A DNA stretch of 64,000 nucleotides from Alistipes sp. (GTDB lineage: Bacteria; Bacillota; Clostridia; Oscillospirales; Ruminococcaceae). Position 1 is the first letter of the stretch; each line of letters starts with the position of its first letter. Position numbers and translations under genes: made by a program. The notes under the pieces are model-generated. The model saw only the letters and a list, made by a program, of their open reading frames with translations, had not been told where the DNA came from and did not search any database. Shown piece after piece: positions 50,010 through 58,196 of this stretch. Location: NCBI GenBank assembly GCA_023667265.1, contig JAMPAJ010000001.1:632873-696872 (forward strand). The letters run 5' to 3'.

Positions 50010-52775
50010 TCATTTATAATTGTCCAGATCATTGAATCTTATGGGGAAATCAGTCTTTCCGATAAGCTTTGCATCGTACATCTGGATAGCCAGAGAGTCC
50101 ATAGCTGTAATGCCGCCGCCGTTATCAACAACATCGGCATTTTTCAAGCCCTTAGCCGAGATCTTGTACTTATCGGAGTTTCCGATATACTGGAGTATCA
50201 GCGTAGCATCGGCGATATCCACGACTCCGTCGCAGTTCGCATCGCCCCAGAGAATATCGTCAGCCGGAGCTGTAACGTCAGCCTTAGTTCCGTCCGGCTC
50301 AACGCCCCAGACAAGCTTTCCGTCAGCATAAAGGGTGATCTTCTCCGTGATAGCAGCGGCATCGTTGTCGTCCTCGAAGCTTACGAGATCGCCGTAGCTG
50401 TAGTCGTTTGTAGAATCCCAGACAGTGTCATAGGTCTCCTCGTTCATCTTGTTCAGCAGACCGAACTGGTACACACGGCTGCCGTAGAAATCGCAGTTCT
50501 GCCACGAAATTTCCACGTAATATGTGCCGTTGTCGTCGTATTTTACAGGGTCGGAGATAAACGCCTGGTTCTTGCCGTCAGTGAAGCTCTTCTCCTGATC
50601 GTAGTCAACGCGGGTGTAGATGTAGCTTATATCCTCGCCCTTTTCAAGCTGCTCTCCGATATTGAAATAATATCTTGCTTTAAGGTCGCTCTCAAATTTC
50701 GGAGGATTTACAGTTCTGTTGTGAACCACAATTTTTATCTGGATGCCCTGGTCGTTTTCCTGGGATTTACCGCCGGAGATGTAAAGTCCGGTGGGAAGCG
50801 GATCTCCGTTCTCGTCGACCTGGTCATAGCCGATAGCATTTTCGGACATATCAAAATCAGGAATAACATAGTTTTTATCGGCAAGCTCCTTGCCCTCCGC
50901 GCCGTAATAGTGGTAAAGACCTGCAAGATCGCCGCATATGGCAGCGTTATAGTCGTCCGTTACCTCGTTGTAGATGTAATCCTTGGTGATATCCGAGTGG
51001 AAATCGTCCAAGTCAGGACCGCCTACAAGCGCGCCCCAGAGAGTGTGTACCTGAGTTACAGGATCCTCCATGCTCTGTGTCGCGGAGCAGTGTGAAGAAC
51101 GGTGGTGCGGCTGAGACGCAAAATTGCTCTCATATCCCACGATATAGGCATATCCCATGGGGTTGTCTCCCAGGATATATTCCATCTGATCTCTCGCCCA
51201 TTCGGCAAAGATCATGTCGCCGGTCTCCTTGGTGTAGACCATAGCCTGCAATCCGGCAGCCGTATTGTAACGTGCGCTTCCGTAGCCTGCAACAACAGCA
51301 TAGCCCTCGGGAGACTTTGCGATAAAGTTTCCGTCGTTTTCCGGCAGATCAGGGATAGTTGCAGGGTCGATGATCTGATCCCAGATAAGGTCGTCCATGC
51401 CGAAATACTTGTGAGTTGTGGTGGGAACGTAGTAATTTGCGGTTTTCGCAGTTTCCTCGTCAACGCCCGACCAGAATTCCAGATTCCAGCGGAAAATGTA
51501 CCAGTCACGGGCTGTATTCGTAACAGGAGCAAGCTTTGCGAAAACTCCGCCCCAGACTGTGTCCCAGCAGTGTACCCAGATGTTCTGCCAGCAGTTTCCG
51601 GTGTCTGTCATGATACGCTTCATATAGCCCACATACGGATGTGCGCCCTTGTCGTTTGTGATCGTCTCGTCGACAGCCACGATATCGTCGATGTAGTCAT
51701 AATTTTCTGTGCAGTAGTACAGCCATACAGCCGCCCACGCCAGCTCGTCATAGTCATAGCTCGAGGTGTAGAAGCCGCCGTCATAGCCAAGGCTCGTAGC
51801 CGTGGGAGTTGTGCCTATCTCCCATTCCTCGGTATGGGTCTCAACGGCAAAATCGTAGAGAGCAACGGCGTATTTCAGGCATTTCTCCGCATAGTCCGGG
51901 TCGCTGTCCTTGAAGTTGAGGTAGTTGACCGCCAGAGATGCCGAAGCTCCGGCGCACTGATCCGAGGCAGGCATTTCGCGTGTGGCGAAGTAAGCAGGAC
52001 GCTTGACCCCGCATGAAGAGGAAGCGACGTAAGTGCCGTCGACCTGGAGCTCCGGGGGACACCAGTAGTTATGGTCGTTGTTGCCCTCGCCCACCTGATA
52101 GCAGTAAGCGACAACATTTCCGTCGTCATCCATGAAAGTGGCTTTCATGAAATAGTCGTTTATCCAGCGCAGCTCGTCCTCAACGTGCTTGTCGAGACCG
52201 AGTGCTTTATAATCCTCCGGGAACTCATAATATCCCCAGCCGAGAGTCGAAGCGGAATAGCTGCCCGGCAGACCAAATTTAACGTGGTCTCCGGCATCAT
52301 GCCAGCCGCCGGTAAGGTCGAGAACTCCGTCGCCGTCGGGGTCGAGGTATTTGCGGTTTTCCTCGATAAATTCCGGGGTCATGTTCACGCCCTCGTAGAG
52401 ACCCTCCTCGGCGCTTGCGCCGCCGTCTCCCTCGCCCTCATAAGAGCCGAGACCGTTATCCTTGCCGTCGTCCTCGCCGCCGTCGCCCTTATTCACCGTG
52501 GGCATGGGGTTCATGGTTTTCAGCGGAATTTCGGCGTCCTTGACATGGCAGTTTCCCCGCCAGGAGTAATATCCGTCGTCGGCGACCTCATCGCCGCACT
52601 TATTGGCGTCGTAGAAGCAAAGACCAAGCTGCAGAGCTTCCGCGAAATTCTGACAATTGTTGGGCTGCTCCGGAGTGATAACAGCGGCATTTGCTGTCAC
52701 CGCAGTTCCGGAAAGCAGCATAGCGGCGGCTGAGATAAGAGCTGCCGACCTTTTCAAAAGGCTGCTTTTCTTCAT
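50010..52775 (-). CDS. Cellulosomal endoglucanase, GH9 with CBM3-like module and dockerin
   Basis: The 921-aa secreted enzyme has a signal peptide (1-30, cleavage after TANA) and a GH9 (alpha/alpha)6 domain with catalytic Asp in GGWHDAGDHVKFG (160-163 DAGD), HHRSSHCSA and the acid Glu in EVTDDYNAAICGD. A CBM3c-type beta module (about 640-800) and a type I dockerin (about 842-905, GDANCDGVVDIADATLIL) follow. It cleaves beta-1,4-glucan, docked on a scaffoldin. An acidic Gly-rich insertion of about 70 residues (about 85-150) splits the usual WRG-to-GGW stretch. It is preceded by yerC with only 44 bp between. Confidence 0.94.
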   Translation of the reverse strand: MKKSSLLKRSAALISAAAMLLSGTAVTANAAVITPEQPNNCQNFAEALQLGLCFYDANKCGDEVADDGYYSWRGNCHVKDAEIPLKTMNPMPTVNKGDGGEDDGKDNGLGSYEGEGDGGASAEEGLYEGVNMTPEFIEENRKYLDPDGDGVLDLTGGWHDAGDHVKFGLPGSYSASTLGWGYYEFPEDYKALGLDKHVEDELRWINDYFMKATFMDDDGNVVAYCYQVGEGNNDHNYWCPPELQVDGTYVASSSCGVKRPAYFATREMPASDQCAGASASLAVNYLNFKDSDPDYAEKCLKYAVALYDFAVETHTEEWEIGTTPTATSLGYDGGFYTSSYDYDELAWAAVWLYYCTENYDYIDDIVAVDETITNDKGAHPYVGYMKRIMTDTGNCWQNIWVHCWDTVWGGVFAKLAPVTNTARDWYIFRWNLEFWSGVDEETAKTANYYVPTTTHKYFGMDDLIWDQIIDPATIPDLPENDGNFIAKSPEGYAVVAGYGSARYNTAAGLQAMVYTKETGDMIFAEWARDQMEYILGDNPMGYAYIVGYESNFASQPHHRSSHCSATQSMEDPVTQVHTLWGALVGGPDLDDFHSDITKDYIYNEVTDDYNAAICGDLAGLYHYYGAEGKELADKNYVIPDFDMSENAIGYDQVDENGDPLPTGLYISGGKSQENDQGIQIKIVVHNRTVNPPKFESDLKARYYFNIGEQLEKGEDISYIYTRVDYDQEKSFTDGKNQAFISDPVKYDDNGTYYVEISWQNCDFYGSRVYQFGLLNKMNEETYDTVWDSTNDYSYGDLVSFEDDNDAAAITEKITLYADGKLVWGVEPDGTKADVTAPADDILWGDANCDGVVDIADATLILQYIGNSDKYKISAKGLKNADVVDNGGGITAMDSLAIQMYDAKLIGKTDFPIRFNDLDNYK

Positions 52776-52819
52776 ATGGATTTCCTTTCGTTAATAATAT
52801 TATCAAACGGCATTGTTCA

Positions 52820-53119
52820 TCACAAAACGCCCTTCTTTTTAAGTCTGTCAAAAACAATGCTGTAGCCGTCGCTGCCGTCCTGGAGCGAGCGGTTAACTCT
52901 GCTTATTGTAGCCGTACTTGCACCGGTTTCTGAAACGATGCTGTTGTAGACGCGGTGCTCGTCAAGAAGCCGGGCAACGTGAAAACGCTGAGCAAAGGAT
53001 TTCAGCTCGATGGTGGTGCAGAGATCAACAAAAAATTTATAGCAGTCGTCAACTGATTCCAGTGTAAGGATAGCCTCGAAGAGCTTATCCATATTCTCTG
53101 ATTTGATTTTATTGTTCAA
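52820..53119 (-). CDS. yerC: TrpR-like protein YerC/YecD
   Basis: The 99-aa helical DNA-binding protein matches the YerC/YecD family (CTTIELKSFAQRFHVARLL; SETGASTATISRVNRSL is the helix-turn-helix). It has no known tryptophan role in Firmicutes. It starts with TTG behind GGAGAG. With 44 bp and no terminator before the GH9 gene, they are probably co-transcribed. Confidence 0.88.
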   Translation of the reverse strand: MNNKIKSENMDKLFEAILTLESVDDCYKFFVDLCTTIELKSFAQRFHVARLLDEHRVYNSIVSETGASTATISRVNRSLQDGSDGYSIVFDRLKKKGVL

Positions 53120-53200
53120 ACTGATCTCTCCATTCTGCCGTACAAACAGCTTATTTTTCAGGTAAAATCAGATCTTAGTCCGACACTTCACCTACAGTAT

Positions 53201-53229
53201 ATCATACCACAAAATAAACAATTTGTAAA
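53201..53229 (-). promoter_or_regulatory. Promoter of yerC-GH9
   Basis: On the minus strand TTTACA, 17 bp and TATGAT. Confidence 0.65.
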
Positions 53230-53346
53230 TAGCAATTATTAAAAAAATGTAAATTTGTGAAATATATCCAATGTCCTGCGCCCTGGTATGGTGCTTTTGA
53301 CAATTGGATATTATCATTAAATAATTCTCAGACTTGTCCTAAACTC

Positions 53347-53372
53347 AAAAAGAGAGCCGAAGCTCTCTTTTC
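53347..53372 (-). terminator. Terminator of rnpB
   Basis: AAAGAGAGC, CGAA-type loop and GCTCTCTTT directly at the rnpB 3' end, with a T run on the minus strand. Confidence 0.9.
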
Positions 53373-53373
53373 A

Positions 53374-53721
53374 TGACCAGACCGATAAGCCGGGTTCTGT
53401 CGTGTGCGGCAATTTATCTACGCTTACCGTCGCCGATAAGCTCAAGCCGTCATTACCCTGTATCCCCCGAGCAGGAGTTAAGACACAAAGTACCAATAGA
53501 CGTTGCATCGGGTAGGGTTTACATAGCTATGCAGTCTCCTGCACACTGGTGAGCTCTTACCTCGCCTTTCCACCTTGACCGCGCCGTTTCCGGCATGGCT
53601 GAATATCTCTGTTGCACTTGCCCTAAGGTCGCCCTCGGCTGCCGTTAGCAGCTACCTTGCTCTGTGATGCCCGGACTTTCCTCATAAACTTAACGTTTTC
53701 CGCTGCCGCATAGTCTGCTCA
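53374..53721 (-). ncRNA. rnpB: RNase P RNA
   Basis: On the minus strand the conserved GAGGAAAGTCCGGGC block, AAGGTGGAAAGGCGAG-like core and the 3' end AACCCGGCTTATCGGTCTGG are all present. The 5' GAGCAGACT pairs with the 3' GGTCTGGTC (P1). Length is about 348 nt, type A-like. A perfect promoter places the transcription start at about 53721. It processes the 5' ends of pre-tRNA. Confidence 0.96.
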
Positions 53722-53727
53722 TTATTA

Positions 53728-53756
53728 ATTATATCATTTTTCGGGACATTTGTCAA
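53728..53756 (-). promoter_or_regulatory. Promoter of rnpB
   Basis: TTGACA, 17 bp and TATAAT on the minus strand, both hexamers perfect, about 7 bp before the RNA 5' end. Confidence 0.9.
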
Positions 53757-53764
53757 GACCTTTT

Positions 53765-54553
53765 TCAGATCAGCCCGAAATGCTTCAGCGCATTATATAT
53801 CCCGTCGTCGTTTATGGCTGTGGTTACGTAGGAAACGTAGGGATAAATACTCTCTGCGCCGCCCATGGCAATGCTGTTCGGCACTGCTCTGAGCATGGGA
53901 AGATCATTTGCGCTATCGCCTATTGCGTAGGCGTTTTTCAGCGGAATATCCAGCATTTCCAGAATTTTTTCAATCGCCGTGGCTTTGGTGAAGCCCAGAG
54001 GCACGTTTTCATAAAATCCGCCGCCTCTGTCTATAATATCGAAATATCCGCCTATATCCCGTCGGAAACGCTCCATGTCGCAGCCGGGATTCTCCCAGAT
54101 AACGAACTTGTCAAAGCAGAACTCCGGATCGTCAGCACGACGGTCGACAGGTATTCCGTCGTCGACGAAATCGGCTAAAAATCCGTCTAAACCGGAGTTA
54201 TGTACAGCCGTATCATCGAAGAAGTATCCGTCACGGTGCTCATAAACCGGAGTTACACCGCATTCCCGGAGTATCCCGGCGATTTTCCGGCAGAAGCTCT
54301 GTTCAAGACCGTTATAGAGCAGCACCTCATCCTTGTACTCGATATACGTTCCGCAGCCGCATATATAGCCGTCAAATCCCAGCTCCCGAACCTCCCGGCT
54401 CACATTGAAAATAGTCCGCCCTGTATTTATAAACGTAATACAGCCGTTTTCCCGTGCCTGAGCTATCGCTTTCCGTGCGCTGTCCGGGATGCTTCGCCGC
54501 CGATCCTCCGTAACGAGAGTGCCGTCAATGTCGAAAAAAATTGCAGAAGTCAT
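53765..54553 (-). CDS. Cof-type HAD-IIB sugar-phosphate phosphatase
   Basis: The 262-aa protein has HAD motif I FFDIDGTLV, motif II INTGRT, and motifs III/IV TKATAIEKIL and AIGDSANDLPML, with the IIB cap. Cof-like enzymes dephosphorylate sugar phosphates or flavin/PLP-type metabolites in the cytoplasm; the substrate is unknown. It stands alone between the rnpB promoter and a family 2 repeat. Confidence 0.9.
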   Translation of the reverse strand: MTSAIFFDIDGTLVTEDRRRSIPDSARKAIAQARENGCITFINTGRTIFNVSREVRELGFDGYICGCGTYIEYKDEVLLYNGLEQSFCRKIAGILRECGVTPVYEHRDGYFFDDTAVHNSGLDGFLADFVDDGIPVDRRADDPEFCFDKFVIWENPGCDMERFRRDIGGYFDIIDRGGGFYENVPLGFTKATAIEKILEMLDIPLKNAYAIGDSANDLPMLRAVPNSIAMGGAESIYPYVSYVTTAINDDGIYNALKHFGLI

Positions 54554-54594
54554 AGTAATATCAAGTCTCCTCTGTTTTTTGAATACAGACCAAA

Positions 54595-54672
54595 GGTCTA
54601 AGGGAATGCCCTCTCCTGCAGGACTCCGCCTCTGGACTCTGCAAAAGGAACCAGTCCCTTTTGAAACCCGAT
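54595..54672 (+). repeat. Interspersed repeat family 2, partial copy
   Basis: The first hairpin is damaged (GGAATGCCCTCTCCTGCAGG); the middle is deleted; CGCCTCTGGACTCTGCAAAA and the AAGG..CCAGTCC..TT tail remain. Confidence 0.75.
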
Positions 54673-54685
54673 TCAGGCTATACTG

Positions 54686-55765
54686 CTACGTTCTCGCCGG
54701 GAACCAAAGCGAAAACTCCGCGCCCTTATCGACCTCGCCATACGCCTCAACTCTGCCGCCGTGACGATCCATTATCCGCTTTATCAGGGCAAGTCCCACG
54801 CCGCTGCCCTCAAATTCCTCGTCGGAATGAAGCCGCTGGAACACCTGGAAAAGCTTGCCCGAATAGGTCATATCAAAGCCAGAGCCGTTATCCCTGATCT
54901 TTATAACGCTGTAGCCGCTCTCTCTCCTGCCCGTCAGCTCGATGACCGCCTTTTCACGCTTTGAGGTGTACTTTATTGCATTGGAAAGCAGATTTTTCAG
55001 CATAATGCCCACCAGCACCTCGTCCGCGTCGACCAGCGGAAGCTCTCCAAGCTTAAACTCGATATCCCTGCCCTCCGGCTCAAGCTCGTAAAGGTCGTCG
55101 AATATATTCTGTGCGATGCCGGAAATGTCGATATGATGAACATTCGCCTTTACATTGCACATCTTCGAGAACTCGAAAAGACGCTCTATCATAGTCTTTG
55201 TCTGAGTCGCCTTTGAGACTATCATGTCCATTATGGTCGCTATGCCGTCGTCGGCGTCATCGCCAAGCTCCGAACGCAGCATCTCTATAAGCATATTTAT
55301 AATGTTGAACGGCGCTTTCAGATCATGTGAAACGGCTGAGCAGAACTGCGTCAGCTCGTTGTTCATTGCCGTAAGCTGCCGCTGCTGATTGTACACCTGC
55401 AAATGGGTCTTTATCCGGGCGAGGTATTCCTCCTTGATAAACGGCTTTTTTACGTAGTCGCAGCCGCCAAGCTCGAAGCCCTGGACTATCATTTCCGGAC
55501 TTGTCTCAGAGGTCAGAAAGATTATGGGAATATCCCTCGTCCGGTCGTTTGCTTTTATCATGCGGCAGACCTCAAGTCCGTTTATATCCTCCATTTGTAT
55601 ATCCAGAAGTATCAGATCGGGAATACGCTTCTCCAGAAAGCGTATAGCAGCCTTGCCGCTTGACGCCGCAAATACGCGGTAGCCCTCGGCGCGGAGAAGC
55701 GTTCCAGAATAAGCGATATGGTCGGGCATATCGTCGACTACAAGTATTTCAGCATAATTTGTCAT
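54686..55765 (-). CDS. Receiver-histidine kinase hybrid, cytoplasmic
   Basis: The 359-aa protein starts with a receiver (VVDDMPDH, phospho-acceptor Asp in LILLDIQMED, KKPF) followed by HisKA (CSAVSHDLKAPFN, phospho-acceptor His) and HATPase (DNGSGFDM; GSGVGLALIK). It has no membrane segment or sensor domain. I chose ATG 55765 (GAGGA upstream). It is the third gene in a run with an AraC-type response regulator and a receiver-Hpt protein; together they could form a phosphorelay. Confidence 0.87.
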   Translation of the reverse strand: MTNYAEILVVDDMPDHIAYSGTLLRAEGYRVFAASSGKAAIRFLEKRIPDLILLDIQMEDINGLEVCRMIKANDRTRDIPIIFLTSETSPEMIVQGFELGGCDYVKKPFIKEEYLARIKTHLQVYNQQRQLTAMNNELTQFCSAVSHDLKAPFNIINMLIEMLRSELGDDADDGIATIMDMIVSKATQTKTMIERLFEFSKMCNVKANVHHIDISGIAQNIFDDLYELEPEGRDIEFKLGELPLVDADEVLVGIMLKNLLSNAIKYTSKREKAVIELTGRRESGYSVIKIRDNGSGFDMTYSGKLFQVFQRLHSDEEFEGSGVGLALIKRIMDRHGGRVEAYGEVDKGAEFSLWFPART

Positions 55766-55775
55766 ATCCAATTCC

Positions 55776-56543
55776 TCACTTTGTCAGCTCCGCTTTGAAC
55801 TTCGAGGGCGTAACGCCTGTCAGCTCCTTAAACACCTTTGTGAAATAGTCGACAGAGGAATATCCCAGAATATCGCTGATCTCATAGGCTTTATAGTTTC
55901 CCGTGCGCATAAGCTCCTTGGCATATTCGATCTTCACACGCGAGTAGAACTCGTGAAAGGTGACGCAGAAATGCTGCTTGAACAGCTTTCCGAAGTAGTC
56001 CTTGCTGTAGCCGTGAGCCTCGGCAATATCCTCAACGGAAAAAATCTCGCCGTAATTTTTCGAGCAGTACAGCGCGACCTGGCTCACAAATTTATTCGTA
56101 TCTGCGGAGACTTTAAGCTGATTGAGGATCACCTGCACTCCCGGCTCGATCTTACTCTCGGCGTTCATCTCGTCGATGCGCTTCTTAACACGGAGCAGTA
56201 CCTCCTCCATTTTCTTCTGGTCAACGGGTTTCAGCAGGTAGTCGAAAGCCCCTAGGATAAGACCCTGCCGTGCATATTCAAATTCGTCGTAGGAGCTGGC
56301 GAAAATGACCGGAACGGTATTCCCTTTTTCGCTGAGGGTACGGAGCATCTCGATACCGTCCACAAAGGGCATCCTTATATCCGTGAAGATCAGGTCGAAC
56401 TGCTTTTTCTCCAGCAGCTCCAGAGCAGCCTTGCCGTTTGCAGCCTCCGCCGCTATTTTAAATCCGCACTCAGTCCAGGTTTTCATTTTCGAGTAAATAA
56501 AACGGAGAGCCGCATCGTCCTCCACCAAAAGAACCTTATACAT
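55776..56543 (-). CDS. YesN/AraC-type response regulator
   Basis: The 255-aa protein has a receiver (VEDDAALR, Asp in LIFTDIRMP, Lys in YLLKPVD) and a C-terminal AraC double helix-turn-helix (VEDIAEAHGYSKDYFGKLF; ISDILGYSSVDYFTKVFKEL). This type often controls sugar uptake and glycosidase genes in Firmicutes; the GH31 gene downstream of the run's promoter side, 1.6 kb away, is a possible target. It overlaps the receiver-Hpt gene by 8 bp. Confidence 0.9.
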   Translation of the reverse strand: MYKVLLVEDDAALRFIYSKMKTWTECGFKIAAEAANGKAALELLEKKQFDLIFTDIRMPFVDGIEMLRTLSEKGNTVPVIFASSYDEFEYARQGLILGAFDYLLKPVDQKKMEEVLLRVKKRIDEMNAESKIEPGVQVILNQLKVSADTNKFVSQVALYCSKNYGEIFSVEDIAEAHGYSKDYFGKLFKQHFCVTFHEFYSRVKIEYAKELMRTGNYKAYEISDILGYSSVDYFTKVFKELTGVTPSKFKAELTK

Positions 56544-57477
56544 TTTCGTACACCTCCCGGTTACTGATTATTTCCAGAAAATCGTATGCCATAACGGCAT
56601 TTTTCAACTGCTCAAACACAGGAGCAGTCATATTTTTTTCAAAGCAGCAGATATTTTCCGAGAAAAGCTCCGCCGCGTACACGTCGAAATCCTCGCAAAG
56701 GGAAAAGAATTTCTCACGAAGCTCCTGCCAATTCGTCTCCACGCAGAGCTTCTCCGCCTTTTCGCTAAGTCCGGCTCGCTGTCTTGCGACCTCTTCAATG
56801 GTGTCCTGCCATATAGCCGTGAAAATATCGAGGCTTCCGCAGCTGTTCTGCCGGAGCTCGCTGCCCAGAGTACAGGCTATCCTGTAGAGCCTTTTGCAGA
56901 ACATATTTCCGGAAATACCGACGATGTTGTGGAGTATCTCACGTGCGCCGAGGTAGTTTCCGTTCCACACATAGTCACGGAGAGCCGTGCAGTCGTTTCC
57001 GTGGATATTGAGAAATCTGTCAAGAAGCCGCAGCACAGCCCTTTCGTCCTTCATCACGGCAAGAAGCTCGTCATAGGCAAAGAGGGAATCCGAGTCAGCC
57101 TCCTCTTTTTCTCCGGGCATTTCAAGGGTGAGATACCTGCCGAGCAGCTCTTTAAGGTCGCTCATTTGCAGCGGTTTAAGGAGTGCGCCGTTCATGCCGC
57201 TTTTTTTGAACTGCTGATCGTCCGGGTCTATCTTATCGGCAGACAGGGCGATGATCGGCGTAGAGCTGTCCGTTTCCCTGATAAGCTCAGCAGCCTGAAA
57301 GCCGTTCATATCGGGCATCTGGATATCCATAAAAATCATAAAGAACTTTTTTTCCTGTACAAGTCTGACGGCAGCCGAGCCATTATCGGCAGTCACGACG
57401 GTAAGACCGCAGCTCTCCAGCATTAGCCGCTGGATCTCCAGGGTAATTTCGTTGTCATCGACTAATAGAAATTCCAA
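56536..57477 (-). CDS. Receiver-Hpt phosphotransfer protein
   Basis: The 313-aa protein starts with a receiver (LVDDNEIT, Asp in MIFMDIQMP, LLKPLQ) followed by a helical Hpt-like domain (about 165-250) whose candidate phospho-His is in REILHNIVGISGNM, resembling the HxxKGxxxN Hpt pattern. It starts with TTG at 57477, 8 bp after GAGG; a TTG 6 bp upstream is too close to the site. It is first in the three-gene unit, behind a consensus promoter, and likely passes phosphate between the hybrid kinase and the AraC-type regulator. Confidence 0.82.
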   Translation of the reverse strand: MEFLLVDDNEITLEIQRLMLESCGLTVVTADNGSAAVRLVQEKKFFMIFMDIQMPDMNGFQAAELIRETDSSTPIIALSADKIDPDDQQFKKSGMNGALLKPLQMSDLKELLGRYLTLEMPGEKEEADSDSLFAYDELLAVMKDERAVLRLLDRFLNIHGNDCTALRDYVWNGNYLGAREILHNIVGISGNMFCKRLYRIACTLGSELRQNSCGSLDIFTAIWQDTIEEVARQRAGLSEKAEKLCVETNWQELREKFFSLCEDFDVYAAELFSENICCFEKNMTAPVFEQLKNAVMAYDFLEIISNREVYENV

Positions 57478-57509
57478 AACCAAGACCTCATTTCTATTTT
57501 ATTTCTTTT

Positions 57510-57538
57510 ATTATATAATTTTTGCAGGCGTTTGTCAA
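57510..57538 (-). promoter_or_regulatory. Promoter of the phosphorelay operon
   Basis: On the minus strand a perfect TTGACA, 17 bp, TATAAT. Confidence 0.88.
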
Positions 57539-57568
57539 GGCAAAGACAAGATTAAAACAGCAAAAAAA

Positions 57569-57600
57569 ATTGGGCTTCAAAAGGGATGGTTGTCCCTTGT
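57569..57600 (-). repeat. Family 2 repeat fragment (tail module)
   Basis: Matches the closing hairpin and GAAACCCA tail of family 2 in minus orientation (GGGCTTCAAAAGGGATGG on the plus strand). It is fused to a family 1 unit. Confidence 0.6.
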
Positions 57601-57639
57601 ACGTGCGAAATTTCGAGACACACAAGACGGACACGGCGT

Positions 57640-57760
57640 GCCGTGTCCCTACATAATCAAATTTCTTCAATTCGCGAAGAAAACCTCGTCTGATGATATA
57701 TCAGCGACCGTAGGACGCGGCTACGTGAAATTGCCAGCGGGTGCTACCCGCCACGCTGAA
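57640..57760 (-). repeat. Interspersed repeat family 1, copy e (inverted)
   Basis: On the minus strand: GGCGGGTAGCACCCGCTGGC, AATTTCACG, then CGGTCGCTGATATATC, collinear with copies a and c. A palindrome GGACACGGCGTGCCGTGTCC follows at about 57629-57648. It points towards the phosphorelay operon. The 57478-58196 interval holds this, a promoter, a candidate RNA and a family 2 copy. Confidence 0.7.
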
Positions 57761-57955
57761 AGAGGCTGCATAATTGCAGCCTCTTCATGTTATGTTATGT
57801 CGGCAAGGAGAGGTGGAAGCCGACGGCAGATTTCTTCCGGCGGCTAATTTCTCTCTGCCGCCGATATATCAGGTTTTCTATCCGGGAAATGCCTGTCCAT
57901 GACTCTTTGTCGCCTTGACTCTTTTTCATTCACTCATTCAAGGCATTTCCTTTTC
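57757..57955 (-). ncRNA. Candidate structured small RNA
   Basis: Four successive hairpins are predicted on the minus strand: GGAAATGCCT/AGGCATTTCC, CGGCGG/CCGCCG, GTCGGC/GCCGAC and a terminator-like AGAGGCTGCA/TGCAGCCTCT (57761-57784). A TATAAT at 57960-57965 and TGGTATTAT lie just upstream of the 5' end, with no good -35. A 29-codon frame starting GTG lies inside (57844-57933). No known riboswitch or RNA family is recognised. Confidence 0.35.
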
Positions 57956-58047
57956 TGTTATTATAATACCATATCCGCCGCGGTAATTCCACCGTAATTT
58001 TCCGTGATTTTACCATATTATTCCGTGATTCAGCTTTGCTACATCTA

Positions 58048-58192
58048 AGGAGACGCTCTCTCTTGCAGAGCGTCTAAAGGCATCATCGACCTATGGTCGA
58101 TATGGGACTCTGTCCCATACCCTGCCAAAGGCGGTGCCTCTGGACTCTGCAAAAGGGACCAGTCCCTTTTGAAACCCAATTTAATGGGCTCC
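58048..58192 (+). repeat. Interspersed repeat family 2, copy 6
   Basis: Keeps the first hairpin (AGACGCTCT/AGAGCGTCT, changed in both arms relative to copy 1), ATCGACCTATGGTCGAT, ATGGGACTCTGTCCCAT, and the AAAAGGGACCAGTCCCTTTT tail hairpin. The AAACAGTCC module is missing. Ends at the GH31 stop codon. Confidence 0.8.
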
Positions 58193-58196
58193 CCGC

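Noticed and set aside
50004-51095. 363-codon frame antisense to the GH9 gene
   Set aside because: Complement of dockerin and CBM coding sequence; no independent signals.
53270-53325. TTGACA-17-AATAAT on the plus strand
   Set aside because: No plus-strand gene follows; rnpB is on the other strand.
57452-57847. 131-codon plus-strand frame in the gap before the GH31 gene
   Set aside because: It translates a promoter, two repeat units and a hairpin region; no ribosome site.
57757-57955. Candidate RNA as 6S RNA, SRP RNA or tmRNA
   Set aside because: Ends do not pair as in 6S RNA, and the SRP GGAAGG-type loop and tmRNA end sequences are absent.
2461-58192. Repeats as a CRISPR array
   Set aside because: Copies are dispersed, differ in length and lack regular spacers; no cas genes occur.
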